15,932 bases of DNA from Flavobacteriales bacterium UBA6049 (GTDB lineage Bacteria; Bacteroidota; Bacteroidia; Flavobacteriales_G; Salibacteraceae), in contig DIYR01000245.1 of NCBI GenBank assembly GCA_002429085.1, positions 1 to 15,932 of the forward strand, in the 5' to 3' direction. The notes below the pieces were generated by a model. That model worked only from the letters and a program-made list of their open reading frames with translations. It ran no database searches and had not been told where the DNA came from. Position 1 is the stretch's first letter. Every line of letters begins with the position of its first letter. The translations under genes were made by a program, and so were the position numbers. This document shows positions 7,288 through 15,456 of the stretch, piece after piece.

Positions 7288-7310
7288 CAATACATAATAT
7301 ATATAGCAAT

Positions 7311-7814
7311 CTACTTTAGAGCATCTAGCTTTAATCCTCCTGCAACATCATAAAGAGGTTCCGTTGAAGACAAATTACTGCCCGAAATAATAATGATGTA
7401 GCGCTCTGCTTTACTTAGTACCATATCTCCAGATTGTGTTCCAGCATTCCAAGTTGTCCATCCTGGGTTACCAGCAAACTCAGTTGCTTGAATAATTTCA
7501 TCTCCATTTTCTACATACAAGCCTTTTTGATATACTGCAAAAGCATTTTTGTAGATATCTGTTGCTCCAGAATAATCGATGATAGATACATTAAACTCTG
7601 TACCATCTTTCTTCTTGTAGGTATATGTTGCTTCAGACATGCTCATTCCTTCCATTTGCATGGTACTACCTTCCATTTCTCCTTCACCTATATAAGATGA
7701 ACGAATACTTTCTGGGAAACACTTTTGTAATTCAGTGTGATGTACTACTTCTGCTTCTTGGGCAAAACTTGTTATCACTTGTAACATTAAGGCAATAATT
7801 AGAGTAAATCTCAT
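7311..7814 (-). CDS. Secreted protein with a methionine-rich patch, unknown function
   Basis: The reading frame is open to 7886, but the ATG at 7814 gives a standard signal peptide of about 19 residues (cleavage after FAQ), so I use it and obtain 167 residues. The longer start would overlap hutI on the other strand. After one Cys (C32) there is a Met-rich patch at residues 47-59 (M47, M52, M54, M57, M59), followed by a mixed beta-type domain. Met-rich patches can bind copper or silver, but nothing else here supports a metal role. It is divergent from hutI with a 56-bp gap and has a strong terminator. Confidence 0.65.
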   Translation of the reverse strand: MRFTLIIALMLQVITSFAQEAEVVHHTELQKCFPESIRSSYIGEGEMEGSTMQMEGMSMSEATYTYKKKDGTEFNVSIIDYSGATDIYKNAFAVYQKGLYVENGDEIIQATEFAGNPGWTTWNAGTQSGDMVLSKAERYIIIISGSNLSSTEPLYDVAGGLKLDALK

Positions 7815-7870
7815 GGCTTCTGTTTTTATTTGTTGCTTTTCAGATTCTGACACAATAATACGATTCAAAT

Positions 7871-9136
7871 ATGTTTGGCACATCAACTCATAAAGTCCTA
7901 ATTAAAAACATCAAATCCATTGCTTTACATCATCCAGATGGAATTACACTGAAAAGCGGTAAAGAAATGGCTCAACTATCAACTTTTGATGACGCTTACA
8001 TCGCCATTGAAGATGATACCATTGTTGACATTGGTTCTATGAGTGATTTACATGGAATCACAGATTGGAATCAACTTGAAATAGTAGACGCAGAGAATAA
8101 ATATGTGTTGCCAGCCTTTTGCGATTCGCACACACATTTAGTTTTTGCAAAAAGTAGAGAGCGTGAATTTGTAGATAGAATTAATGGACTCACTTACGAA
8201 GAAATTGCCGCAAGAGGTGGTGGAATTTTGAATTCAGCAAAAGCAATGGCAAATGCATCTGAAGATGAATTGATTGAGTCTGCTTTAAAACGCTTGAACA
8301 ATATCATGAACCTTGGCACTGGGGCTGTTGAGATAAAGAGTGGGTATGGACTTACTGTTGAATCTGAGTTAAAAATGCTTCGTGTAGTTAAGCGTTTAAA
8401 AGAGCTTTCTCCTCTTACCATTAAGGCTACTTTTTTAGGTGCGCATGCTTTCCCAACAGAATTCAAGGAAAATCATGAAGGATATCTTGATTTAATTATC
8501 AATGAGATGCTTCCTGTTATTGCTGAAGAAGGGCTAGCTGAATACGTAGATGCTTTTTGCGAAAGAGGCTACTACTCTATTGAAGAAACCGTACGGGTAG
8601 TTGAAGCTGCTGCAAACTATGGTTTAAAACCAAAGTTGCATGTAAACCAATTCACAAATTCGGGTGGGTTACAAATGGCTATAGATCTAGGAGCCATAAG
8701 TGCTGACCATCTAGAACAAATGGGCGAAGCAGAAATAAACGCACTTAAGAACAGCAATACAATGCCTGTTTCATTACCCTCTTGTTCTTATTTCTTAAAT
8801 CTTCCGTACACACCATTACGAGATATGATAGATGCAGGTCTTCCAGTAGCCATAGCAACAGATTACAACCCAGGGAGTACACCTAGCGGCAACATGCAGT
8901 TCTTACTCTCTCTAGCAGCTACAAAACAACGACTTACTCCTTCTGAAGCTATCAATGCAATCACAATTAATGGAGCGAAAGCAATGGAATTAAGTGATTC
9001 ACATGGATCGGTGAGCATTGGAAAAAAAGCCAATTTGATTGTTACCAAGGAAATTCCTAGCGTTGATTACATGGCTTATTCATTTGGTGAAAATCATGTT
9101 GATCAAATGATTCTAAATGGAAGGTTGATGAACTAA
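7871..9136 (+). CDS. hutI: Imidazolonepropionase
   Basis: This 421-residue amidohydrolase hydrolyses 4-imidazolone-5-propanoate to N-formimino-L-glutamate, the third step of histidine degradation in the cytoplasm (EC 3.5.2.7). Family metal ligands are in place: HTH (H87, H89), H257 in LHVNQ, H280 in SADH and D331 in ATDYNPGS. The conserved EIKSGYGL segment is at 154-161. The length is usual for the family. The ATG at 7871 gives a short extra N-terminus before KVLIKNI, and no better start is seen. No hutH, hutU or hutG is in the window, so the pathway must be completed elsewhere. The divergent neighbour is 56 bp away. Confidence 0.95.
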   Translation: MFGTSTHKVLIKNIKSIALHHPDGITLKSGKEMAQLSTFDDAYIAIEDDTIVDIGSMSDLHGITDWNQLEIVDAENKYVLPAFCDSHTHLVFAKSREREFVDRINGLTYEEIAARGGGILNSAKAMANASEDELIESALKRLNNIMNLGTGAVEIKSGYGLTVESELKMLRVVKRLKELSPLTIKATFLGAHAFPTEFKENHEGYLDLIINEMLPVIAEEGLAEYVDAFCERGYYSIEETVRVVEAAANYGLKPKLHVNQFTNSGGLQMAIDLGAISADHLEQMGEAEINALKNSNTMPVSLPSCSYFLNLPYTPLRDMIDAGLPVAIATDYNPGSTPSGNMQFLLSLAATKQRLTPSEAINAITINGAKAMELSDSHGSVSIGKKANLIVTKEIPSVDYMAYSFGENHVDQMILNGRLMN

Positions 9137-9180
9137 CAACTCATCCTCTATCTATTCTCATTCGTTCTTGATCTATCTAA

Positions 9181-9207
9181 GTAAACTTGTTTACGGACAT
9201 ATGTTTG
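9181..9207 (+). promoter_or_regulatory. Possible promoter with adjacent palindrome before the 9224 gene
   Basis: TATGTTTG (9200-9207) fits the Bacteroidota -7 consensus TAnnTTTG and lies 16 bp before the ATG at 9224. No -33 TTTG is found at the usual distance. In its place is the inverted repeat GTAAAC-TT-GTTTAC (9181-9194), a possible activator or repressor site. This is inference. Confidence 0.4.
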
Positions 9208-9223
9208 GAAAAAATAACAATGT

Positions 9224-9880
9224 ATGGCGTGGATTAAATCGAGTGTATTGGGATTTCATATAGCTTCTGGTTTTCTAAGCTTAGTAACTGGATTTGCCAT
9301 TACAATGCTCCAAAAAGGCATCAGAAAACATAGCCGAATTGGTATCGTGTTTACGGTTAGTATGGGTATTACTTGCGTAAGCGGATTACTACTATCATTC
9401 ATAGCATGGAATCCATTTTTATTGATGGTTGCCATTTTCTCTGGGTATGGTCTTATTCATGGTACTAGAAGTATGAAATTCGTGAAAGGTGCCTCTCCTT
9501 CATTACTTGATAAAGTAGTTTTCTATTCAAGTTTATCTACCCATGTGTTGTTCTTGGCCTATGGAATAACAATGTTCACTCAACACGGATTTCATTTGGT
9601 AGCTCTCTTATCCATTTTGTTCGGGTTAGGCGGCTTATCCCTTAACGCATCATTTAGTAATAGACTGTTTCACCCTCCTAGTAACCTTCTTTTATGGAAA
9701 GAAGATCACATTACAGGCATGATGACAGCCTTTATTGCATCCGTCACTGCTTTTTCAAGTACCTCTTTACATACTGTCTTACCTGGTATTATCACGTGGA
9801 TTTGGCCCACTATTTTGTTAGCACCACTCATACCTATTTGGATAAGAAATGAGAGAGATAAAAACCGTGAAGGGTTGTAA
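9224..9880 (+). CDS. Multi-span membrane protein, DUF2306-like
   Basis: This 218-residue, highly hydrophobic protein has about five to six membrane spans. The N-terminal pattern with His12, a Lys-Gly at 31-32 and His36 (KGIRKHSRIG), and a later His162 in a DHITGM segment, resembles small DUF2306 or cytochrome b561-like membrane proteins, where such histidines are conserved. Heme or quinone binding is possible but unproven. The start ATG follows a TAnnTTTG-like element. It lies 87 bp after hutI and 10 bp before the DUF2141 gene, with which it probably shares a transcript. Confidence 0.6.
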   Translation: MAWIKSSVLGFHIASGFLSLVTGFAITMLQKGIRKHSRIGIVFTVSMGITCVSGLLLSFIAWNPFLLMVAIFSGYGLIHGTRSMKFVKGASPSLLDKVVFYSSLSTHVLFLAYGITMFTQHGFHLVALLSILFGLGGLSLNASFSNRLFHPPSNLLLWKEDHITGMMTAFIASVTAFSSTSLHTVLPGIITWIWPTILLAPLIPIWIRNERDKNREGL

Positions 9881-9890
9881 ATTCGCACTT

Positions 9891-10292
9891 ATGAAATTTA
9901 CTCTCCTTTCAGCATTTATACTATTCTGTACACAAGCAATTGCCCAAAGAGCAGATCTTACAGTAGACTTCAAGCTAGAAGAAACGGAAGGCAGCTTGTT
10001 TATTCGTTTAACTGATGAGGAAAATAATGTAGTAGAGACGACTATACTGCCAGTGCATGCTGAGAGAGCTCAGTACACATTTCAACGATTAGATATTGGT
10101 AAATCATACGCTGTTGCTGTGTTCCATGATTTAAATGGAAATGAAAAGATGGACACTTATCTTACTAAAATCCCAAAAGAGCCCTACGGATTTAGTAATG
10201 ATGTAAGAGGAAGTTTTACTGGACCACCCAGTCTATCTGATCAATTAATCAAAATTTCTGGAGATCAACGAATCTCGATCACCGTTGAATAA
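9891..10292 (+). CDS. DUF2141 secreted protein
   Basis: This 133-residue protein has a signal peptide (cleavage near AIAQ, residue 19) followed by a single small beta domain of DUF2141 type. The family hallmark is clear: YAVAVFHDLNGNEKMD (73-88), then PKEPYGFSND (95-104) and a GPPS turn. The family is widespread in Bacteroidota and Proteobacteria and its function is not established. The frame is open upstream to 9849, but the ATG at 9891 directly precedes the signal peptide. Its last 14 bases overlap the 3' end of the converging subtilase gene. Confidence 0.85.
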   Translation: MKFTLLSAFILFCTQAIAQRADLTVDFKLEETEGSLFIRLTDEENNVVETTILPVHAERAQYTFQRLDIGKSYAVAVFHDLNGNEKMDTYLTKIPKEPYGFSNDVRGSFTGPPSLSDQLIKISGDQRISITVE

Positions 10293-11979
10293 TCAGTTTC
10301 TGTTGAGCTCCATCTACGTTTAACATATAGATACCTTGTTCTAAACTACTTATGTCTAGCTTAGATGTATTCAGTGTTTTTTGAAGTACAAGCTCACCGG
10401 TGATTGTAAATATCTCAACATTAGCTCCTGTCGACTTAGAAATGTTCAGTTCCTGATTTGCTGGATTTGGATAAGCTATATGTAACTCCTCCTCCACTTC
10501 AGTTATTCCTGTAGGCCAATCTGCTCTGGCAAAATTTGGAATTCCATACCCAAATAAGTCATTTGGGTTATCGTATAAATGAGCACTCTTTTCAATCATC
10601 TCCTTGATTTCAAGAGCTGTCTTATTTGGGTTTGCCTGCCATAAGCATGCGGCCGCTCCAGCAATAATTGGGCTTGAAAAAGAAGTTCCAGGAACTCTTG
10701 TTAATTCATTATTTGTTCCAATAGTGGCAACATTTAAACCTTGCGCCATTACATTTGGTTTTACATCACCAGATGCGTTAGGACCTATTGAACTAAACCC
10801 TACATATAATCCGTTAGAATCTACTGCTCCTACAGCCAAAACTAAGTCTCCATCAGCTGGAGCTCCCATATATCGCCAACTTGAGCCACCAGAATTACCA
10901 GCGCTATTTACAATGAGCATCCCCGTTTCAGCAGCTATATTTGCTCCGCGCGTAATTACAGTTGTATTACCATCTAAATCTAAATACGTATGATTTTGAC
11001 GCTCATCATCAAACGTAGTATAACCTAGCGATGTATTACAGACATCTACCCCAATACTATCTGCAAATTCTGCTGCTGCCACCCAATGATACTCCTCTAT
11101 AATATACTCAAATTGAGCCACTTCACTTCGCAATAAAACCACTTCTGCTTTTGGTGCTGTACCCACTAAGAAATTAGGACTATTTGAACTTATAGTTCCT
11201 AGCACATTTGTTCCATGTCCAGAATAATCGTAATCTATTGTGTCCTTACTTTGAACAAAATCTCTGGCTGCAATAACGCGACCTTCATTATACAATTCTC
11301 GAAATACTGATGCAGTATCAGTTCCACTGAAACCAGCATCTATTACTGCAATGCGCATACCTTCTCCACGATACCCTCTATTGTGGATGGTCTCTATTCC
11401 AATCTGCGTATTTTGAGCAAACGAATAGCCGTATTCATCTTCTGCCGCTGCTATCAGGTCAGTATTCCCTAACAGATTACCAAACTTAGTATCCACTCTA
11501 TTTTGTCTTTTCCCTCCAGATTCAGGAAGGATAAATACACTTTGATTCGTGTCTACAAAAGAAAGTAGCTTAATTGCCTCAATGGACATCGTATCTATGG
11601 TATGAATAACCACTCCGTTCATCCATTTTAAGGCATAATGAATGGTTACGTTGGGAATAGCATCAACCTGATCTATGTAATTCGGGTCAACAGGTAAATC
11701 TCGCTCACTAATTGAAATACCTTGATTTTGCCTACGTTGTATCGCTCTAGCTGAAAGGTAATCTTGAGGTTGGGACGTTGTAAAAGGGGTATTGAGTTTA
11801 TCAGTAAACTGAACATAATAAAACTCAGGAGCTATTTGTCCATATGAATCAGATGATACGAATAACGCACTAGTAACTATCGCTAGTATCGGTAGAGTCT
11901 GAATTAAACTTAGGACGCTGTTCTGGAGGGAGAACTCCCAAGTTGTAATCCAATCTTTTCTGAGGTAAACCATTTTCAT
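10279..11979 (-). CDS. Secreted subtilisin-like protease (S8) with T9SS sorting domain
   Basis: With the ATG at 11979 the protein is 566 residues. A hydrophobic signal segment lies at about 23-43, ending near SYGQ. A short prodomain beginning YYVQFTDK follows. The S8 domain has catalytic Asp214 (VIDAG), His255 (SGHGTNV), oxyanion Asn362 (SAGNSGG) and Ser433 (GTSFSSP), so the triad is complete. Residues about 502-566 form a C-terminal sorting domain (YPNPANQELN, then GIYMLNV) as in T9SS cargo, which would be secreted or anchored at the surface. The start is uncertain: there is no ATG, GTG or TTG between 11973 and the mature protein, so the true start may be ATG 11979 or 11973, or a rare codon. 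Either ATG overlaps the upstream MORN gene by about 100 nt in another frame. It is the last gene of the apparent operon. Confidence 0.85.
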   Translation of the reverse strand: MKMVYLRKDWITTWEFSLQNSVLSLIQTLPILAIVTSALFVSSDSYGQIAPEFYYVQFTDKLNTPFTTSQPQDYLSARAIQRRQNQGISISERDLPVDPNYIDQVDAIPNVTIHYALKWMNGVVIHTIDTMSIEAIKLLSFVDTNQSVFILPESGGKRQNRVDTKFGNLLGNTDLIAAAEDEYGYSFAQNTQIGIETIHNRGYRGEGMRIAVIDAGFSGTDTASVFRELYNEGRVIAARDFVQSKDTIDYDYSGHGTNVLGTISSNSPNFLVGTAPKAEVVLLRSEVAQFEYIIEEYHWVAAAEFADSIGVDVCNTSLGYTTFDDERQNHTYLDLDGNTTVITRGANIAAETGMLIVNSAGNSGGSSWRYMGAPADGDLVLAVGAVDSNGLYVGFSSIGPNASGDVKPNVMAQGLNVATIGTNNELTRVPGTSFSSPIIAGAAACLWQANPNKTALEIKEMIEKSAHLYDNPNDLFGYGIPNFARADWPTGITEVEEELHIAYPNPANQELNISKSTGANVEIFTITGELVLQKTLNTSKLDISSLEQGIYMLNVDGAQQKLIIQR

Positions 11980-12589
11980 CATATACAATCCATCTTCCAT
12001 CTCTAACGGCATTTCTATAATGCCCTTCAAAGCGTTTTTTTCCATTTGAGTGGAAATAAACAACTAATCCATCAAACACACCGTCAACCACATTACCTTC
12101 AAATGATTTTTTACCACTATCATAATAATCGGTTCTGGTTCCATTTTCAATACCTTGAATATACGTTGTTCTTCTAGATACTTGACCACTTAAGTAAAAG
12201 GTTTCAGATTGACCATTTCTCACACCTTGATGAAAATTCTCAACTGCACTTAACTTTCCTCGATTATCGAAAAACTTCCAAGTACCTTCCTTTTCTTGAT
12301 TAATATAAGTTCCCTCTCCAGAGACCTTACCATTGGTATGATAAATCTTAGCTGTGGCCGAATCTCCGCTTATATGGTTCACGCGAGCTATCAAATTGAG
12401 TCGATAATCATAATGCAGAAATTCACCAGTAGGCAAATCATCTATAAATGTTCCTTTATACTGAACATTGCCGTTCGAATACTTCTTTTCCCAGTAACCT
12501 TGTTTTCTTCCTTGTTCATCGGTTTGATTTACTTGTGCATCCACAGTGTAAAAGATGAACAATGAAAGTATTGATAGGAACAACTTCAT
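11870..12589 (-). CDS. MORN-repeat (YwqK-like) secreted protein
   Basis: This 239-residue protein has a signal peptide (cleavage near VDAQ, residue 19) followed by about eight MORN-variant repeats spanning residues 25-215, each with a G-x-W/Y-x-x-Y and NG or SG pattern (for example 31-46, 102-112, 184-201). Databases often call this family a YwqK antitoxin, but no toxin partner is visible and the exported location argues against that. A structural or scaffold role is more likely, though unproven. The start ATG lies 16 bp after the glycosyltransferase stop. The C-terminal Ser/Asp-rich tail is read in another frame by the following protease gene. Confidence 0.75.
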   Translation of the reverse strand: MKLFLSILSLFIFYTVDAQVNQTDEQGRKQGYWEKKYSNGNVQYKGTFIDDLPTGEFLHYDYRLNLIARVNHISGDSATAKIYHTNGKVSGEGTYINQEKEGTWKFFDNRGKLSAVENFHQGVRNGQSETFYLSGQVSRRTTYIQGIENGTRTDYYDSGKKSFEGNVVDGVFDGLVVYFHSNGKKRFEGHYRNAVRDGRWIVYDENGLPQKRLDYNLGVLPPEQRPKFNSDSTDTSDSY

Positions 12590-12605
12590 TGGTTACAAAC
12601 GCAGT

Positions 12606-13562
12606 TTAAAGGTTTTTCTTCTCTTCTATTTGGTAGTGATTTCTATCAGCAGAATTTCTGCTAACCAATTCACCCAAAAAACCTGCCGTAAATAATTGCG
12701 TTCCTAAAATCATTGAAGTTAGCGACACATAAAAGACAGGACTATCTGTAATTAATCTAAAACGTATTCCGGCATTCAAGTAATACAACTTCTCAATCCC
12801 CAAATAAGTTACGGCCATTGCTCCAACTATGAACATGATTGTTCCCAATAACCCAAAGAAGTGCATTGGTTTTTTACCATATCGAGACAAGAAAGTAATT
12901 GTCAATAAATCTAAGAATCCATTGATGAATCTGTTCATCCCGAACTTACTAGAACCATACTTCCTAGCTTGATGTTGAACTACTTTCTCTGAAATCTTAG
13001 TGAACCCAGCTTGTTTTGCTAGTACAGGAATATATCGATGCATCTCACCATAAACCTCTATGCACTTTACCACATTTCCTCTGTAAGCCTTAAGTCCACA
13101 ATTAAAATCATGAAGGTAAATGCCGCTCATTTTACGCGTAGCCGCATTAAACAGTTTAGTTGGAATTGTTTTAGACAAAGGATCATGACGCTTCTTCTTC
13201 CATCCAGAAACTACATCATTCCCATCCTCTAAAATCATTTTTCGTAGTTCAGGAATCTCGTCAGGACTATCTTGCAAGTCAGCATCCATGGTAATAACCA
13301 CTTCTCCTTGCGTTTCTGCAAAGCCAACGTTCAACGCTGCTGACTTTCCATAATTTCTTCGAAACTTTATTCCTTTAACCTGTGTGTGTTGTCCGCTTAG
13401 TTCTGTAACTACTTTCCAAGAGTTGTCTTTACTACCATCATCAACCAAAATCACCTCAAACGAAAATTGGTTAGCATCCATTACACGCTTAATCCATGCT
13501 ACCAATTCAGGAAGAGACTCTTCTTCATTAAATAATGGGACAACAACTGATACGTCAACCAT
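12606..13562 (-). CDS. Family 2 glycosyltransferase (ArnC/DPM1-like)
   Basis: This 318-residue enzyme probably transfers a sugar from a nucleotide donor to a polyprenyl phosphate at the inner membrane. The GT-A domain has VVVPLFNEEESL (7-18), DDGS (41-44), the DxD at 93-95 (DADLQDSPDEIP), and HDFNCGLKAYR (151-161). KYGSSKFG lies at 201-208. Two C-terminal membrane segments (about 234-256 and 276-300) match the ArnC/GtrB layout. An in-frame TTG lies at 13568, but the ATG at 13562 places MVDVSVVVPL at the N-terminus as usual. It lies 10 bp after the DUF4199 gene and 16 bp before the MORN gene. The donor sugar cannot be read from the sequence. Confidence 0.9.
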   Translation of the reverse strand: MVDVSVVVPLFNEEESLPELVAWIKRVMDANQFSFEVILVDDGSKDNSWKVVTELSGQHTQVKGIKFRRNYGKSAALNVGFAETQGEVVITMDADLQDSPDEIPELRKMILEDGNDVVSGWKKKRHDPLSKTIPTKLFNAATRKMSGIYLHDFNCGLKAYRGNVVKCIEVYGEMHRYIPVLAKQAGFTKISEKVVQHQARKYGSSKFGMNRFINGFLDLLTITFLSRYGKKPMHFFGLLGTIMFIVGAMAVTYLGIEKLYYLNAGIRFRLITDSPVFYVSLTSMILGTQLFTAGFLGELVSRNSADRNHYQIEEKKNL

Positions 13563-13572
13563 AGTCAATCAA

Positions 13573-14124
13573 TTATGAGGCTTGCGGTGTTCTGTTTTTA
13601 AATACCAGTGTTGCTAGAGCAACAGGTAAGATCCACAACCCCAATGAAGTTACATAGTTAGAAAATAAACTGATTAGAGAGTATTTATCTGGAATTTGTT
13701 CTTTTAGTTGTTCTAACTGAGCAACGAATAGCTCTATTTCTGAATCTGGAGCTTCTGCTCTAGCTAACAATTCACTTCCTTTTGCCATTGCTACATCAAA
13801 CATCTCATATTGAATGCCATTAAAGAGAGAGTTCATCATGGCAATTTCAAAAGACATGTTCAACAGTACTCCTGCTGCAACTATTCTGAATATTCCAAAG
13901 AATAAATCTCTGAATGTCTGAGTTTGAGCTTCTTTTTGATAGATGTATCCGAATACTACTGGTAAGCCAAAAAACAATGTCATTAAAACAGTAAAGTGTG
14001 TTAATGATACAATGTAATCTGCACCAAAAAAGAGAGAAAGTGCCTGATACCCAATTTGAACACCCCCAAACACTAAAGCCAATTTGATTGAAAATTGATT
14101 TGATTGAAAAGGAACCTCCGCCAT
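13573..14124 (-). CDS. DUF4199 membrane protein
   Basis: This 183-residue protein has four predicted membrane segments at about 13-33, 40-62, 73-95 and 150-174. A polar, Glu-rich stretch of roughly 50 residues (about 105-147) separates the third and fourth. The layout and the position directly before a family 2 glycosyltransferase fit DUF4199 proteins of Bacteroidota. The function is unknown, and a partner role for the glycosyltransferase is inferred from context only. It begins the minus-strand operon. A TATATTTG element lies 23 bp before its ATG. Confidence 0.8.
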   Translation of the reverse strand: MAEVPFQSNQFSIKLALVFGGVQIGYQALSLFFGADYIVSLTHFTVLMTLFFGLPVVFGYIYQKEAQTQTFRDLFFGIFRIVAAGVLLNMSFEIAMMNSLFNGIQYEMFDVAMAKGSELLARAEAPDSEIELFVAQLEQLKEQIPDKYSLISLFSNYVTSLGLWILPVALATLVFKNRTPQAS

Positions 14125-14146
14125 AAATGCTTGTTTCTGAGCCGCA

Positions 14147-14154
14147 CAAATATA
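14147..14154 (-). promoter_or_regulatory. -7 promoter element of the DUF4199-protease operon
   Basis: TATATTTG on the minus strand exactly fits TAnnTTTG and would start transcription a few bases downstream, leaving a leader of about 15 nt before the ATG at 14124. No clean TTTG is found at the usual -33 distance, so the call rests on the -7 box alone. Confidence 0.5.
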
Positions 14155-14200
14155 GTCAAACTAGGCTGGAAGCCCCGTATTTAGTAGGATTAAGAAATAT

Positions 14201-14230
14201 TTTGCTGTGTAGAGATTTATATTACTTTTG
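14201..14230 (+). promoter_or_regulatory. Promoter of the SRP RNA gene
   Basis: TTTG (14201-14204) and TACTTTTG (14223-14230) are 18 bp apart and fit the Bacteroidota housekeeping promoter (-33 TTTG, -7 TAnnTTTG). Transcription should begin near 14235, just before the RNA. Confidence 0.75.
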
Positions 14231-14235
14231 CCGCC

Positions 14236-14340
14236 CTGCGGGTTAGTCTTGTACGACCAGCTCCTGTTGAATCCCCCAGGATGGGAACATAGCAAAGGTA
14301 CGCGGTCGTAGCGGTGTGATGTAGGTAGCTTGCCTTTTTT
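14236..14340 (+). ncRNA. ffs: Signal recognition particle RNA (4.5S-like)
   Basis: This roughly 100-nt RNA gene has the SRP domain IV core: CCCCCAGG followed by the GGAA tetraloop region (14283-14287) and then the AGCA internal-loop sequence and AAGG (14291-14298). ACGACC (14253-14258) pairs with GGTCGT (14304-14309), and the ends pair around 14241-14247 and 14328-14334. A T run at 14335-14341 terminates it. With the Ffh protein it directs ribosomes making membrane and secreted proteins to the membrane. Exact ends are inferred from the promoter and the T run. Confidence 0.87.
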
Positions 14341-14385
14341 TGTGCCTTATTTTTCAATAATAAATGAGAGTTAAGGCTTATCTAT

Positions 14386-14416
14386 TTTGTAATATTTTAT
14401 GCAAATACTATATTTG
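14386..14416 (+). promoter_or_regulatory. Promoter of the pdhA operon
   Basis: TTTG (14386-14389) and TATATTTG (14409-14416) have a 19-bp spacing, an excellent match to the Bacteroidota consensus. The leader to the ATG at 14445 would be about 23 nt and has no Shine-Dalgarno sequence. Confidence 0.8.
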
Positions 14417-14444
14417 TCATGAATTTAAAGAAACACTTTAGTTG

Positions 14445-15437
14445 ATGAAAAAAATTACTAAATCTACCTACCAACAGTGGTACAAGGATATGTACCTTTG
14501 GAGAAAATTTGAAGATAAATGTGCTGCCTTGTACATCCAACAAAAAATTAGAGGATTTCTTCATCTGTACAATGGACAAGAAGCCGTGCTTGCAGGTTCT
14601 CTTCATGCCATGGATTTGGAAGTAGATAAAATGATTACAGCATACCGTAACCATGTTCAGCCTATTGGAATGGGAGTAGATCCCCGAAGAGTCTTGGCCG
14701 AGCTATGTGGTAGAGCCACTGGTACTTCTCAAGGTCTAGGAGGCTCAATGCACATTTTTTCTAAAGAACATAATTTCTTTGGCGGTCATGGTATTGTTGG
14801 CGGTCAAATTCCCCTAGGAGCAGGTATCGCTTTTGCCGATATGTATCATGATAGAAAGTCCGTTACATTGACCTATATGGGAGATGGAGCTATCCGACAA
14901 GGAGCCTTTCACGAAACCTTAAACCTAGCTATGTTGTGGAAAATACCCGTAGTATTTATCATAGAAAACAACGGCTATGCCATGGGTACTTCGGTAGAGC
15001 GTTCGGCTAACCATACCGATCTCTACAAATTAGGTCTAGGTTATGAAATGCCTTGTAAAGCGATTGATGGAATGCACCCCGAAGAAGTAGCAAAGGGACT
15101 CAAAGAACCTATCGAAAGAGCAAGAAAAGGTGGAGGACCATCTCTGATCGAGATCAAAACATACCGTTATCGTGGTCACTCTATGTCCGATGCTCAGACC
15201 TATAGAACCAAAGAAGAAGTAGCCGAATATCAACAGATTGACCCTATAGTTCAAGTCAAAGACAAACTACTCTCCGAAAAATGGTCCACCGAAGAGGACA
15301 TCAAACAAATGGAACTCGAAGTAACAGAGCTTGTAAAAGAATGTGAACAATTTGCATTAGAATCTCCTTTCCCAGAAAGGAATGTTATGTTTGACGTTGT
15401 ATACGAACAACAAGATTATCCATTCGTTCAATCTTAA
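14445..15437 (+). CDS. pdhA: Pyruvate dehydrogenase E1 component, alpha subunit
   Basis: This 330-residue subunit decarboxylates pyruvate using thiamine diphosphate as part of the pyruvate dehydrogenase complex (EC 1.2.4.1), partnered by a separate beta subunit not seen here. Marks of the family are YRNH (67-70), GLGGSMH (97-103), the ThDP motif starting GDGA (146-149) and ending NN (175-176), and the YRYRGHSMSD loop (240-249). An in-frame TTG at 14442 is adjacent, but the ATG at 14445 is preferred. The E2 gene follows after 19 bp and both are probably co-transcribed. A branched-chain 2-oxoacid E1 alpha is the alternative. The adjacent lipoyl E2 fits either, but the sequence looks like PdhA. 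Confidence 0.92.
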   Translation: MKKITKSTYQQWYKDMYLWRKFEDKCAALYIQQKIRGFLHLYNGQEAVLAGSLHAMDLEVDKMITAYRNHVQPIGMGVDPRRVLAELCGRATGTSQGLGGSMHIFSKEHNFFGGHGIVGGQIPLGAGIAFADMYHDRKSVTLTYMGDGAIRQGAFHETLNLAMLWKIPVVFIIENNGYAMGTSVERSANHTDLYKLGLGYEMPCKAIDGMHPEEVAKGLKEPIERARKGGGPSLIEIKTYRYRGHSMSDAQTYRTKEEVAEYQQIDPIVQVKDKLLSEKWSTEEDIKQMELEVTELVKECEQFALESPFPERNVMFDVVYEQQDYPFVQS

Positions 15438-15456
15438 ATTTATACCCACTATATCT

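Noticed and set aside
4415..7310. A bona fide integron cassette array with attC sites
   Set aside because: The genes share orientation and have repeated spacers, but I see no clear GTTRRRY/RYYYAAC pairs and no integrase, so I only raise a cassette-like process as a hypothesis.
4415..7310. CRISPR array
   Set aside because: The spacer repeats are few, diverged and hundreds of bases apart, with genes between them. There are no regular short repeats and no cas genes.
7815..7886. Longer N-terminus for the 7311 gene
   Set aside because: It would overlap the hutI start and put 24 polar residues before an otherwise standard signal peptide.
11870..12589. A toxin-antitoxin pair based on the YwqK antitoxin label
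   Set aside because: The protein has a signal peptide and MORN repeats, and no toxin gene is adjacent. The label is probably a database carry-over.
14397..14654. 85-codon minus-strand frame over the pdhA start
   Set aside because: It covers the strong pdhA promoter and the opposite strand of pdhA, with no independent support.
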